Part shown: positions 17,156 through 25,151 of the stretch, piece after piece | Numbering within the stretch: the stretch's first letter is position 1 | Layout: each line of letters opens with the position of its first letter | DNA from: JAGNLM01 sp964439835 | GTDB lineage: Bacteria > Pseudomonadota > Gammaproteobacteria > JAABTG01 | DNA length: 64,000 nucleotides | Assembly: GCA_964439835.1 (NCBI GenBank) | Contig: CAYTPQ010000001.1 | Span: forward strand, 1-64,000 | Reading direction: 5' to 3' | The notes under the pieces: generated by a model | The model's database searches: none | Seen by the model: only the letters and a program-made list of their open reading frames with translations | What the model was told of the DNA's origin: nothing | Made by a program: the position numbers and the translations under genes

Positions 17156-18520
17156 TCACTCGCGGGTAGCCGCTTCGATGCCCTCAGCCGCGACCTCCGC
17201 CAGGAATCGGATCTGGTCCGGGGTGATGACGTAGGGGGGCATGAAGTAGATCACGTTGCCGAGCGGGCGCAGCAGGACCCCGCGGGTCAGGGCATGGCGG
17301 TAGACGCGCAGCCCGCGCCGTTCCTGCCAGGGGTAGGGCTCCCGCATCGCCCGGTCGCGGACCATCTCGATCGCCAGGATCATCCCCCGCTGGCGGACCT
17401 CGCCGACGTGCGGGTGGTCCGCGAGCGGCGCCGTCGCCTCGGCCATCACCCGCGACAGCTCCCGGTTGCGCGCGCACACGTCGTCCTGCTCGAAGATATC
17501 GAGGCTCGCCAGCGCCGCTCGGCAGCCGAGGGGGTTGCCGGTGTAGCTGTGGGAGTGCAGGAAGGCCCGCAGGGTCTCGTAGTCGTCGTAGAACGCCCCG
17601 TAGACCCGCTCGGTCGTCAGGGTTGCCGAAAGCGGCAGGTAGCCGGCCGTGAGGCCCTTCGACAGGCACAGGAAGTCGGGGCTGATCCCCGCCTGCTCGC
17701 AGGCGAAGAGCGTGCCGGTACGCCCGAACCCGACCGCCACCTCGTCGGCGATCAGGTGCACCCGGTAGCGGTCGCAGAGCTCGCGCAGCAGGCGCAGGTA
17801 GACGGGGTCGTACATCCGCATCGAGCCCGCGCACTGCACCAGCGGCTCGACGATCACTGCGCAGACCTCCTCCGCGTGGCGCTCCAGGGTCTCGCGCATG
17901 GGCTCGATCATCCGGCGGGAGTGCTCGGCGCAGGACTCGCCCTCCGCCCGGTGCCAGCAGTCGGGCGAGGGGACCGTCAGGACCCCCATCAGCAGCGGCT
18001 GGTAAGTCTCCTTGTAGAGCGGCACGTCGCCGGCCGCGAGCGCCCCAAGGGTCTCCCCGTGGTAGCTGTTGCTCAGGTTCACAAAACGCGTGCGACGCGG
18101 CTCGCCGACGTTGCGCCAGTAGTGGAAGCTCATCTTGAGCGCCACCTCGACCGCGCTCGACCCGTTGTCGGAGAAAAAGCAGCGGGCGAGACCAGGCGGG
18201 GTGAGCGCGACCAGCCGCTCGGCCAGCTCCAGCGCCGGGGCGTGGGTGAAGCCGGCGAGGATCACGTGCTCCAGCTCGTCCAGCTGGGCCTTCAGGGCGG
18301 CGTTGATGCGGGGGTTGGCGTGGCCGAACAGGTTGACCCACCAGGAGCTGACGGCGTCCAGGTAGCGGCGGCCCTCGAAGTCCTCCAGCCACACCCCCTC
18401 GCCCCGCCGGATCGGGATGAGCGGCAGGCCCTCGTGGTCCTTCATCTGGGTGCAGGGGTGCCAGAGGACCGCGAGGTCCCGGGCCACCAGCTCGGCGTTC
18501 TGGGCAGGGGTCAAGGACAC
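17156..18520 (-). CDS. bioA: Adenosylmethionine-8-amino-7-oxononanoate aminotransferase
   Basis: BioA uses S-adenosylmethionine as amino donor to make 7,8-diaminononanoate in biotin synthesis. It is a PLP class III aminotransferase of about 454 aa. LWHPCTQMKDHE at the N-terminus and LIADEVAVGFGRTG are diagnostic; the PLP lysine is in LCLSKGLTAGYLPL. The start is GTG 18520 or TTG 18526. No other bio gene is nearby. Its stop overlaps the possible upstream start of rsmE. Confidence 0.95.
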   Translation of the reverse strand: MSLTPAQNAELVARDLAVLWHPCTQMKDHEGLPLIPIRRGEGVWLEDFEGRRYLDAVSSWWVNLFGHANPRINAALKAQLDELEHVILAGFTHAPALELAERLVALTPPGLARCFFSDNGSSAVEVALKMSFHYWRNVGEPRRTRFVNLSNSYHGETLGALAAGDVPLYKETYQPLLMGVLTVPSPDCWHRAEGESCAEHSRRMIEPMRETLERHAEEVCAVIVEPLVQCAGSMRMYDPVYLRLLRELCDRYRVHLIADEVAVGFGRTGTLFACEQAGISPDFLCLSKGLTAGYLPLSATLTTERVYGAFYDDYETLRAFLHSHSYTGNPLGCRAALASLDIFEQDDVCARNRELSRVMAEATAPLADHPHVGEVRQRGMILAIEMVRDRAMREPYPWQERRGLRVYRHALTRGVLLRPLGNVIYFMPPYVITPDQIRFLAEVAAEGIEAATRE

Positions 18521-18567
18521 GGTCAAGGGGCGGGCGGCCCGCCGGGCTGCGGAGTGGGCGGCGAGCG

Positions 18568-19023
18568 TCAGCCGCGGGCCAGGAGGGCCTCGAAGAGCCG
18601 GTCCTCCAGCTCGAAGCGGGTCGCCAGGATCTTGCCCATGTCGGACAGGTCCTGGGACAGCCCCCGGGCGAGCTTCTCCGGGGTCAGAACCTCGTAACGG
18701 TCGTTGAACTCCACCACCTGGTCAGTGATGGCGGAGATCCTCGGCAGCACCTCGGCAGCGGCGCGGCGCACGTGGCCACGGCGCTCGCTGCCCTCGTCGA
18801 TTCGGGTGCAGAGCTCGAAGTGCACCACCGCCACGTAGTCCACGAGCAGCTGGCAGAACTTCTGCAGCAGACTGCGCACCGGCTTGTCCGGGTGGTAGGG
18901 CTCGAGGCCCGCGACCTCGCAGAAGGCTACCAGCAGGGCCTGACGCTCGGCGAGGAGCTTCTGGACCAGCTCCCGCGTCTGTCCCCGGCGCTCGACGAAC
19001 TCGATCTGGGTCTGCGTCTGCAT
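18568..19023 (-). CDS. rsd: Anti-sigma-70 factor Rsd/AlgQ
   Basis: Rsd binds sigma-70 region 4 and favours alternative sigma factors; the Pseudomonas homologue AlgQ affects alginate and siderophore genes. The 151-aa all-helical product has ELVQKLLAERQALLVAFCEV, LQKFCQLLVDYVAVVHFELC and LALTPEKL-like EVLTPEKLARGLSQDLSDMG. ATG 19023 is chosen; an in-frame extension reaches 19074. Confidence 0.9.
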   Translation of the reverse strand: MQTQTQIEFVERRGQTRELVQKLLAERQALLVAFCEVAGLEPYHPDKPVRSLLQKFCQLLVDYVAVVHFELCTRIDEGSERRGHVRRAAAEVLPRISAITDQVVEFNDRYEVLTPEKLARGLSQDLSDMGKILATRFELEDRLFEALLARG

Positions 19024-19131
19024 CGGTCTCGGCACGCTCAGTGCTGGGCGGCACGCCGGACGATAGGTAACCACTTTCCACGCGCCCCTGGCAAGGGTCC
19101 GCGACGCGGGGGGTCGCGAGCACCCGGACTG

Positions 19132-20127
19132 TCACAGTCCCGGCGTGATCGGGCCGCCACCGACCTCCGACGCCAGGCCCTCCGCCTCGACGACGCGCGC
19201 CAGGGCCTCCTCCATCATCCAGCGGGCCTTGGCCGTGGTCCGGTAGAGGTACGCGTGCAGGGCCGCGTCCTCCGGGCTGCGGCTCTCGCACTGGGCGCTG
19301 TACTCCTCGAAGGCGGTCAGGGCGTAAACCAGGTGTACCAGGTGATGAGGGCACTCGCAGCGCACGGTCGTGGAGACGCCGGCCAACCGCGCCAGCGTCT
19401 CGCTGTCGAAGCGCCGTGGCGCGGGCGGCTCGACCAGGGAGGGCATCACCGGGAGCGGCGCGGCGGCGCCGGCCGTTCCTGCCAGGCACCAGCGGCGCAG
19501 CTCCGCTGGCTCGACCGGGGCCCGCAGGGGCGTCAACCGCGAGGTGTCGAGACGGCGAACCGACTCCGCCCGGCCGAAGCCGTAGAGAACCAGCGCCCGA
19601 GCAGCGCCCACCGCCTGCATCAGCCGCTCGACCTCGGCGTGGGTCTCCTCGTGGACGCTCGGGTACTCGACCACCAGGACGTCCGGCCTCGCACCGCCCA
19701 GCGCGCTGGCCAGGCGCGCCGCGTCGGGCTCCAGCGCGAGCAGCTCCAGGCCCTCGCGGAACTCGGGGTCCACCCGCAGACGGGCCGCCAGGGCCACGCC
19801 GACCACGGCCACGCGGCAGGGTGCGTGGGAGGACGAAGCGGGCAGGGGGGCAGTGCCCACTGCACCGGCCAACCGCTCCTCGAGTTCTGCGAGGGACAGA
19901 CCGGCCACGCTGCCGATGGCGTGGCCCGCGTCGACCAGCCGCTTGATCACCGCGAGGCGCGCGACGTCCTCGCGCCGGTAGAGGCGGACGCCGGTCTCGC
20001 TGCGCAGGGGCCGCACCACCTCGTAGCGCCGCTCCCACACGCGCAGGGTGTCGGTCGGGATGCCGGTGAGGCGCGCGATGGCGCCGATGCGGTAGGTCTG
20101 ACCTTCCGTCTTGCCCTGCGAGCCCAT
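19132..20127 (-). CDS. MerR-family transcriptional regulator (LitR/CarH-like, no cobalamin motif)
   Basis: The 331-aa protein has a MerR winged-helix domain (YRIGAIARLTGIPTDTLRVW, residues ~12-31, RLYRREDVARLAVIKRL). A Rossmann-like middle region lacks the DxHxxG cobalamin motif. The C-terminus is helical, with the Cys/His cluster VRCECPHHLVHLVYAL and an AQCESRSPED segment. This resembles LitR-like regulators that work without B12; the Cys/His cluster might bind metal. ATG 20127 follows AAGGGGG. It is divergent from the exported-protein gene, whose promoter it may control. Confidence 0.8.
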   Translation of the reverse strand: MGSQGKTEGQTYRIGAIARLTGIPTDTLRVWERRYEVVRPLRSETGVRLYRREDVARLAVIKRLVDAGHAIGSVAGLSLAELEERLAGAVGTAPLPASSSHAPCRVAVVGVALAARLRVDPEFREGLELLALEPDAARLASALGGARPDVLVVEYPSVHEETHAEVERLMQAVGAARALVLYGFGRAESVRRLDTSRLTPLRAPVEPAELRRWCLAGTAGAAAPLPVMPSLVEPPAPRRFDSETLARLAGVSTTVRCECPHHLVHLVYALTAFEEYSAQCESRSPEDAALHAYLYRTTAKARWMMEEALARVVEAEGLASEVGGGPITPGL

Positions 20128-20187
20128 CGTCAACCCCCTTGAAGCGGACGGTGTCGTCGGGAAACGGAGTATGACATAGACAAAGGC

Positions 20188-20216
20188 TTGACACCTTACG
20201 GATCGAAGTCTACTGT
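20188..20216 (+). promoter_or_regulatory. Sigma-70 promoter in the merR divergent region
   Basis: A consensus -35 box TTGACA (20188-20193) is followed after exactly 17 bases by TACTGT (20211-20216). It lies between the MerR regulator and the small exported protein, with CATAGACAAAGGC just upstream. It is the clearest promoter by eye on the + strand of this window and a plausible MerR-type control point. Confidence 0.6.
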
Positions 20217-20284
20217 TCTAGTCAGATTTAGCCACGGCCAAAGAGAGCCTAGCGGCAGTGAACCCAATCCAGGAGGGAATTGCC

Positions 20285-20584
20285 ATGACGCGCACGACGA
20301 CAGCAGACACCATTCGCCGCACGGCGCTCGTCGCTACGGCCCTGGCCCTCGGCGCCGCAGCGTACGTCAGCCCCGCCCCGGCGGCGGCGCAGTGCCCCTG
20401 GACCGAGGGGGCGCATGCCCGCTACGGGCTGACGATCACGGATCGGGACGTTGCCCTGCGGACCGCCCTCTTCACCTTCGACGACTCCGACCGCGCGGGG
20501 CCTCGGGCAGCCTTGGCGGCGGATCCGCAGTGGGCCCGACTGCCCGGCGCCTTGGGTCTGCGTGGCCGGGGCTCCCGGCTGTGA
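20285..20584 (+). CDS. Small exported protein of unknown function
   Basis: The 99-aa product has a clear Sec signal (RRTALVATALALGAAAYVS, cut near APAAAQC), giving a short mature peptide that starts QCPWTEGAHARYGL. A strong ribosome-binding site (AGGAGGGAATTGCC) precedes ATG 20285, and the TTGACA-17-TACTGT promoter lies upstream. I recognise no family. The end is Arg/Gly-rich and ubiG follows 31 bases later, probably in the same transcript. Confidence 0.65.
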   Translation: MTRTTTADTIRRTALVATALALGAAAYVSPAPAAAQCPWTEGAHARYGLTITDRDVALRTALFTFDDSDRAGPRAALAADPQWARLPGALGLRGRGSRL

Positions 20585-20615
20585 GCTGCCCGCGGGGGCC
20601 AGCGTGGAGGCGGCC

Positions 20616-21383
20616 GTGACGACCCTCCACGCGCCTGCGTCTGCGGCCGGCTGGGAGGGGGTAGATCCTTCGGAGGTCGCTTACTACGAGCGCCTAGCGC
20701 ACCTGTGGTGGGACGCGACGGGGCCCTTCTGGCCGCTGCATCGCCTGAACGGCCTGCGGGTGAGCTACATCCGCGATCAGGTCTGCACCGCGTTCGGGCG
20801 AGACGCGGCGTCGGATCGTCCACTGGAGGGCCTGTCGGTCCTCGACATCGGGTGCGGCGGCGGGATCCTGAGCGAGGCGATGGCCCGGCTCGGAGCTCGC
20901 GTCCAGGGCATAGACCCTACCGAACGCAACGTCGTCATCGCCCGCCACCACGCGGCCACCCAGGGTCTGGACATCAGCTACGCGCACACCACGGCGGAGC
21001 TCGCGGCCCAAGCCGGGGAACGCTACGACGTGGTCCTCAACATGGAGGTGGTCGAGCACGTGCCGGACCTCCTCCGTTTCATGGCCGCCGCCACCGCCCT
21101 GGTGCGACCCGGCGGGCTGATGGTGGTCGCCACCCTGAACCGTACCCCCGTCTCGTGGCTCTTCGGCATCGTCGGCGCGGAGTACGTGCTGCGCTGGCTG
21201 CCCCGCGGCACCCACCGCTGGGACCGATTCGTCCGCCCGGAGGAGGCCGAGGGCTTGCTGGAGCGGCACGGCCTGCGGGTCACGGCGCGAAGCGGGGTCA
21301 GGGTCAATCCCCTCACCCGACACTTCGCCCTCACCCGCTGGATGGCGGTGAACTACATGCTGGTGGCGGTGCGGCAACCGTGA
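20616..21383 (+). CDS. ubiG: Ubiquinone biosynthesis O-methyltransferase UbiG
   Basis: UbiG performs both O-methylations in ubiquinone synthesis. GTG 20616 with GGAGG six bases upstream gives a 255-aa protein. FWPLHRLNGLRVSYI is the UbiG-specific N-terminal motif, VLDIGCGGGILSEAMA binds SAM, and LNMEVVEHVPD and DRFVRPEE follow. The gene is far from other ubi genes in the window. Confidence 0.94.
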   Translation: MTTLHAPASAAGWEGVDPSEVAYYERLAHLWWDATGPFWPLHRLNGLRVSYIRDQVCTAFGRDAASDRPLEGLSVLDIGCGGGILSEAMARLGARVQGIDPTERNVVIARHHAATQGLDISYAHTTAELAAQAGERYDVVLNMEVVEHVPDLLRFMAAATALVRPGGLMVVATLNRTPVSWLFGIVGAEYVLRWLPRGTHRWDRFVRPEEAEGLLERHGLRVTARSGVRVNPLTRHFALTRWMAVNYMLVAVRQP

Positions 21384-21416
21384 AAGCGGACGCCGACACG
21401 TTTGGACGCCTCGATG

Positions 21417-22112
21417 TCAGGGTGCAGATGACACCGGCAGAAATCGCAGCGTGGTATTCAAGCGACCCTCGAACCAGGCCTCCACGTCCACGCGGCAGTC
21501 GACGTCGCGAACCGCAAACCCCGGCTGGGGGTCGGGCATAGAGCCGCCGAAGCGAAGGCGCTCGCAGGGGTAGTGGACGGAGAGCGTCACCCGCATCGGG
21601 TAGTACCCGTCCAGGAACCGGCGCATGAACGGCCCGTTGCGCACGCTGTAGCTGCCGTCCTCCTCCGCCTTGAGCACCAGGCTCTCGGCGCTGACGCACA
21701 GGCGCGCCCCGGGCTGCACACCCTTTAATTGAACAGTCGGCCCCTCAACCCAGGCCTGGTCGATGTGGTCGACGCTCGCCACTCTGATCGCCCGGATGTG
21801 CTCCGGGCGGTAGATCACCTCCGCGCGGGAGACGGCGTCCATATTCTCGTGGCACTGCTCCAGGCGCACCCAACCGTCGTGCAGGCTCTCGGGGCCGATG
21901 TGAATATCGTTGTGGTGGTGGTGAACCCGCTTGGCGGGCGGCTCGGCGAGGAACGTGAGCGCCCCCTCGTTGACGCCGGAGGTGCTGGCGAATAGGCCTT
22001 CGTCGGGGGACGAAGAGGCACGTGCCGACAGCGTCGATGCGGCGAGTGCCGCCAGAACGGTCAGCGCCGCGGCCGGTCCGAGGCGCCCTTGTCCCCCAGT
22101 GGCTCGTCCCAT
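21417..22112 (-). CDS. Exported His-rich hypothetical protein
   Basis: The 231-aa protein has a signal peptide (LGPAAALTVLAALAASTLSARA, abbreviated here by ends) and a mature region with the cluster KRVHHHHNDIHIGPESL near residue 60. Single cysteines occur in EQCHENMDAV, RLCVSAE, HYPCERL and DVDCRVDVEAWF. Four cysteines and the His run suggest a disulfide-bonded periplasmic protein that may bind metal (inference). It is convergent with ubiG and divergent from the HAD hydrolase. I do not recognise the family. Confidence 0.75.
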   Translation of the reverse strand: MGRATGGQGRLGPAAALTVLAALAASTLSARASSSPDEGLFASTSGVNEGALTFLAEPPAKRVHHHHNDIHIGPESLHDGWVRLEQCHENMDAVSRAEVIYRPEHIRAIRVASVDHIDQAWVEGPTVQLKGVQPGARLCVSAESLVLKAEEDGSYSVRNGPFMRRFLDGYYPMRVTLSVHYPCERLRFGGSMPDPQPGFAVRDVDCRVDVEAWFEGRLNTTLRFLPVSSAP

Positions 22113-22175
22113 TACAGTCCTCCCCCCTTGCCAGCCTGTTCGGGTGACCCCGTCCGCCCGCCACGAGTTCCCGAC

Positions 22176-22865
22176 GTGACCCACGGAGCTGCCCACCCCC
22201 CCGTCCCGCTGGTCGACTGGACCGCGGTCCACACCGTCCTGCTCGACATGGACGGCACTCTACTCGACCTGCACTTCGACAACACCTTCTGGCTGGAGCA
22301 CGTACCCCGGCGCTACGCCGAGCTGCACGCCCTCGACCTGGAGGACGCCCGCGCTCAGGTCCTCCGCCGGTACCGGGAGGTCGAAGGCACGATGCAGTGG
22401 TACTGCGTCGACTACTGGACCGGGGAGCTCGGGCTCGACATCGCCGACCTGAAGCAGGAGCTGGACCACCTGATCGGGGTCCAGCCCCACGCCGTCGAGT
22501 TCCTCGAGCGGGTGCGGGAGGCAGGCAAGCGGCTCGTCCTCGTCACCAACGCGCACGCCAAGAGCCTCGCCCTCAAGCTGGAGCGGACCGAGATTGGCCA
22601 TCACTTCGACGCCATCGTCTGCGCCCACGACCTGGGGCGGCCGAAGGAGAGCGCCGGATTCTGGGACCTGCTGCACCGCCGGGAGCCCTTCGACCCCGTC
22701 ACAACGCTGCTGGTGGACGACAGCCTCGCCGTGCTGCGGGCGGCGCGGGCGTGGGGCCTCACCCGACTACTGGCCGTCTACCGCCCGGACAGCCGCGCCC
22801 CGCGCCGGGAGGTGAGCGAGTTCCCGGCGATCGAGAGCTTCCAGGACATCATGCCGCCGAGGTAG
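22176..22865 (+). CDS. HAD-family hydrolase, GMP/IMP nucleotidase YrfG-like
   Basis: This HAD phosphatase has motif I TVLLDMDGTLLDLHFDNTFW, motif II LVLVTNAHAKSL, motif III GRPKESAGFW and motif IV LLVDDSLAVL. The LDLHFDNxFW extension and length (229 aa) are those of the YrfG purine-nucleotidase group. The start is GTG 22176. It overlaps trmB tail-to-tail by 17 bases. Confidence 0.87.
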   Translation: MTHGAAHPPVPLVDWTAVHTVLLDMDGTLLDLHFDNTFWLEHVPRRYAELHALDLEDARAQVLRRYREVEGTMQWYCVDYWTGELGLDIADLKQELDHLIGVQPHAVEFLERVREAGKRLVLVTNAHAKSLALKLERTEIGHHFDAIVCAHDLGRPKESAGFWDLLHRREPFDPVTTLLVDDSLAVLRAARAWGLTRLLAVYRPDSRAPRREVSEFPAIESFQDIMPPR

Positions 22866-23592
22866 TCCCCGCAGACGACGCCGGCCGCCGCTCCAGGATC
22901 AGGTCCCAGACCCGATGACCCAGTCCCCGGCCCCGCCGCTCGAAGCGGGTCACCGGCCGGTCGCCCGGGCCTGCGGCGAAACGACCCGGACCCGCGGGGT
23001 TGACGAGCAGCGGCTCGACCTCCGTGACCGCGAGCATCTGCCGCGCGTAGTCCTCCCAGTCGGTCGCCAGGTGCAGGCGCCCGCTGGGCGTGAGCGCCCG
23101 GGCCAGCAGGGCCACCAGGGGGGGCTGCACCAGCCGCCGTTTGTGGTGGCGCGTCTTCGGCCAGGGGTCCGGGAACCAGACGTAGACCGCAGCGAGGGAG
23201 GCCTCGGCGATCCGCTCGGCGAACACCCGGACCGCGTCGTCCCGAGCCACCCGGACGTTCTCGAGGCCGCGGGCAGCCAGGCCCTGCAGCAAGCGACCCA
23301 CCCCCGGCGGGTAGACCTCGATGCCGAGGAAGCCGCGGTCCGGGTGGGCAGCCGCCAGCTCGAGGAGGGCCTCGCCGTTGCCGAAACCGACCTCCACCGC
23401 CAGCGCCAGATCACGGCCGAACAGGACCTGGGCGTCGATCCGCCCCGTTCCCTCTACCCCGTAGCGGGGCCAGAGGTTGTCGATCGCACGGCGCTGGGCC
23501 TCCGTCATCCGGCCCGCGCGGACGACGTAGCTGCGAACACCCCGCGGGGCCCACCCCGGACGGGGGACCGGTTGCTCGGCTTCGGTTACCAT
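22849..23592 (-). CDS. trmB: tRNA (guanine-N7)-methyltransferase TrmB
   Basis: TrmB makes m7G46 in tRNAs. The 247-aa protein has VEVGFGNGEALLELA for SAM binding and the family hallmark VWFPDPWPKTRHHKRRL. An N-terminal extension (RSYVVRAGRMT) is usual in gammaproteobacteria. In many relatives it follows thiS-thiG; here an oppositely oriented regulator/hydrolase pair lies between. Confidence 0.96.
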   Translation of the reverse strand: MVTEAEQPVPRPGWAPRGVRSYVVRAGRMTEAQRRAIDNLWPRYGVEGTGRIDAQVLFGRDLALAVEVGFGNGEALLELAAAHPDRGFLGIEVYPPGVGRLLQGLAARGLENVRVARDDAVRVFAERIAEASLAAVYVWFPDPWPKTRHHKRRLVQPPLVALLARALTPSGRLHLATDWEDYARQMLAVTEVEPLLVNPAGPGRFAAGPGDRPVTRFERRGRGLGHRVWDLILERRPASSAGTTSAA

Positions 23593-23682
23593 GTGTCAGT
23601 GACGGACGGGGCAGGATGGCGAAAGGGCGACTACCCCACATCCTGCCCGAGTTTGCGGGCGAGCCGATGAACGTGCTTGCCC

Positions 23683-23688
23683 TATAAT
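23683..23688 (+). promoter_or_regulatory. Candidate -10 box upstream of the response regulator
   Basis: A perfect TATAAT lies 39 bases before GTG 23727 in otherwise G/C-rich DNA. No good -35 is at the usual distance, so an activator or alternative architecture may be needed. Confidence 0.35.
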
Positions 23689-23726
23689 CCAAACGACATA
23701 GCGCCAGGGCCCGCGGTAGCGACCCC

Positions 23727-24137
23727 GTGACCAGAATACTCCCAATGGTCGTCGTCGTGGACGACAGCGCCGCGGCCATCTCCCAGTACGAGGCGAGCGT
23801 CCGCAGCCTGCACGTGGACCTGCAGGCATTCCGCTCCGCGGACGAGGCCTACGCCTACCTGCGCGACAAGCACCCGGACCTGGTCTTCCTCGACATCGTG
23901 ATGCCGGAGAAGGACGGGCTGACGCTCCTGAAGGAACTCCGCGCCCTGCCCGCCCACCGGGAGACCCCCGTCATCGTGGTCACCTCCAAGGACTACGCCC
24001 AGGACCGCAACGTGGCACGTGACCTCGGCGCCCGGGAGTTCCTGCTGAAACCCCTGCGCTCGCGGGAGATCCGGGCCCTTATCGAGCAGTACACCGGCGC
24101 CGAGATCCGCGCACTGCCGGACGACGGCGGCCGATGA
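23727..24137 (+). CDS. Single-domain CheY-like response regulator
   Basis: The 136-aa receiver protein has acidic residues in MVVVVDDSAAAI, the phospho-Asp in LVFLDIVMPEKDGL, Thr in VVTSKDYAQ and Lys in FLLKPLRSREI. No output domain is present. Its stop overlaps the start of the MBL-fold gene (ATGA), so the two are probably co-expressed and functionally linked. No histidine kinase is adjacent. Confidence 0.88.
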   Translation: MTRILPMVVVVDDSAAAISQYEASVRSLHVDLQAFRSADEAYAYLRDKHPDLVFLDIVMPEKDGLTLLKELRALPAHRETPVIVVTSKDYAQDRNVARDLGAREFLLKPLRSREIRALIEQYTGAEIRALPDDGGR

Positions 24138-25048
24138 GCCCTTGCTACCTGCGCTTCTGGGGGGTTCGGGGCTCGTACCCTGCGCCCTTCGCCACTCACA
24201 TGCGGGCAGGCGGCAACACCTCCTGCGTCGAGATCCGCTGCGGCGAGCACGTCCTGATCTGCGACGCCGGCACCGGCGTCATCCCGCTCGGCGCGGCTCT
24301 GGTCGAGCAGGAGGCCATCCGCGAGCTGGCGATCCTGGTGACCCACTACCACTGGGACCACATCTCCGGCCTGCCCTTCTTCGAGCCCGCCTTCACGGCG
24401 TCCTGGGCCCTGCGCTTCTTCGGTCCGGGCAAGAACGAGGCCGAGGTGGCCGAGGCCCTCTCGGAACAGATGCGGGCCCCGTACTTTCCGGTGGAGACCG
24501 AGACCTGGCTCGCCGACGTGCACTACCTGCGCGCCACCAACGGCACCATCGAGCACGGCCCGATCCGGGCGACGCCGTTCAACGTGCACCACCCTGGCAC
24601 CACCTTCGGTTACCGGATCGAAGTGGCCGGCCGCACGGTGGTTTACGTCTCGGACAACGAGCTGCTGTTCCTGGATGCGCCGATCGACCAGCGCCTGGTC
24701 GAGCACGACCTCGACGCGGGCGAGCACGAGCTGCTGCTACGGATGAAGGAAGAGGAGAAGTGGGCCTCGCTGCAGCCGTTCCTGGACGCGGACATCCTGA
24801 TCCACGACTCCCAGTACACGCGCGAGGACTACGCCCGCAAGCGCGGCTGGGGCCACTCCTGCTACATCGACACGGTGAACTGCGCGATCGACGCGCGGGT
24901 CCGGCAGCTCTATCTCTACCACCTGGACCCGAGCTACCCCGACGTGCAGATCGACTCCCTCCACCGGGACGCCCTGGAGATCGTCCGCCGGCGGGGCTCC
25001 AGCCTGCGCTGCGACGTCGCCCGCGAAGGGCTCGTCGTCCCCCTCTAG
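24134..25048 (+). CDS. MBL-fold metallohydrolase
   Basis: The 304-aa protein has the metallo-beta-lactamase motif THYHWDHISGLPFF (HxHxDH), FNVHHPGTTFGYRI, VYVSDNE and a late ligand region ILIHDSQYT and GWGHSC. It resembles the phosphoribosyl cyclic phosphodiesterase-like MBL group often found beside receiver-domain genes. The substrate is unknown; a role in signalling with the coupled receiver is inference. Confidence 0.85.
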   Translation: MSPCYLRFWGVRGSYPAPFATHMRAGGNTSCVEIRCGEHVLICDAGTGVIPLGAALVEQEAIRELAILVTHYHWDHISGLPFFEPAFTASWALRFFGPGKNEAEVAEALSEQMRAPYFPVETETWLADVHYLRATNGTIEHGPIRATPFNVHHPGTTFGYRIEVAGRTVVYVSDNELLFLDAPIDQRLVEHDLDAGEHELLLRMKEEEKWASLQPFLDADILIHDSQYTREDYARKRGWGHSCYIDTVNCAIDARVRQLYLYHLDPSYPDVQIDSLHRDALEIVRRRGSSLRCDVAREGLVVPL

Positions 25049-25065
25049 CAGCCCGCGGACCTAGC

Positions 25066-25093
25066 CGTCGTTCCGGCGCGAGCCGGGATCCAG
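25066..25093. repeat. Short REP-like palindrome, copy 1
   Basis: CGTCGTTCCGGCGCGAGCC followed by GGGATCCAG resembles the dispersed CGTCATTCCGGCGnnnGCCGGAATCCAG-type repeats. It lies between the convergent MBL and thiG genes. A related reverse-oriented copy is at 61951-61975. Confidence 0.45.
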
Positions 25094-25151
25094 TGACACA
25101 CGCCACACCGACGCCGGCTCTCGACGGCGCGACAGACGCTTCGACGCCTTC

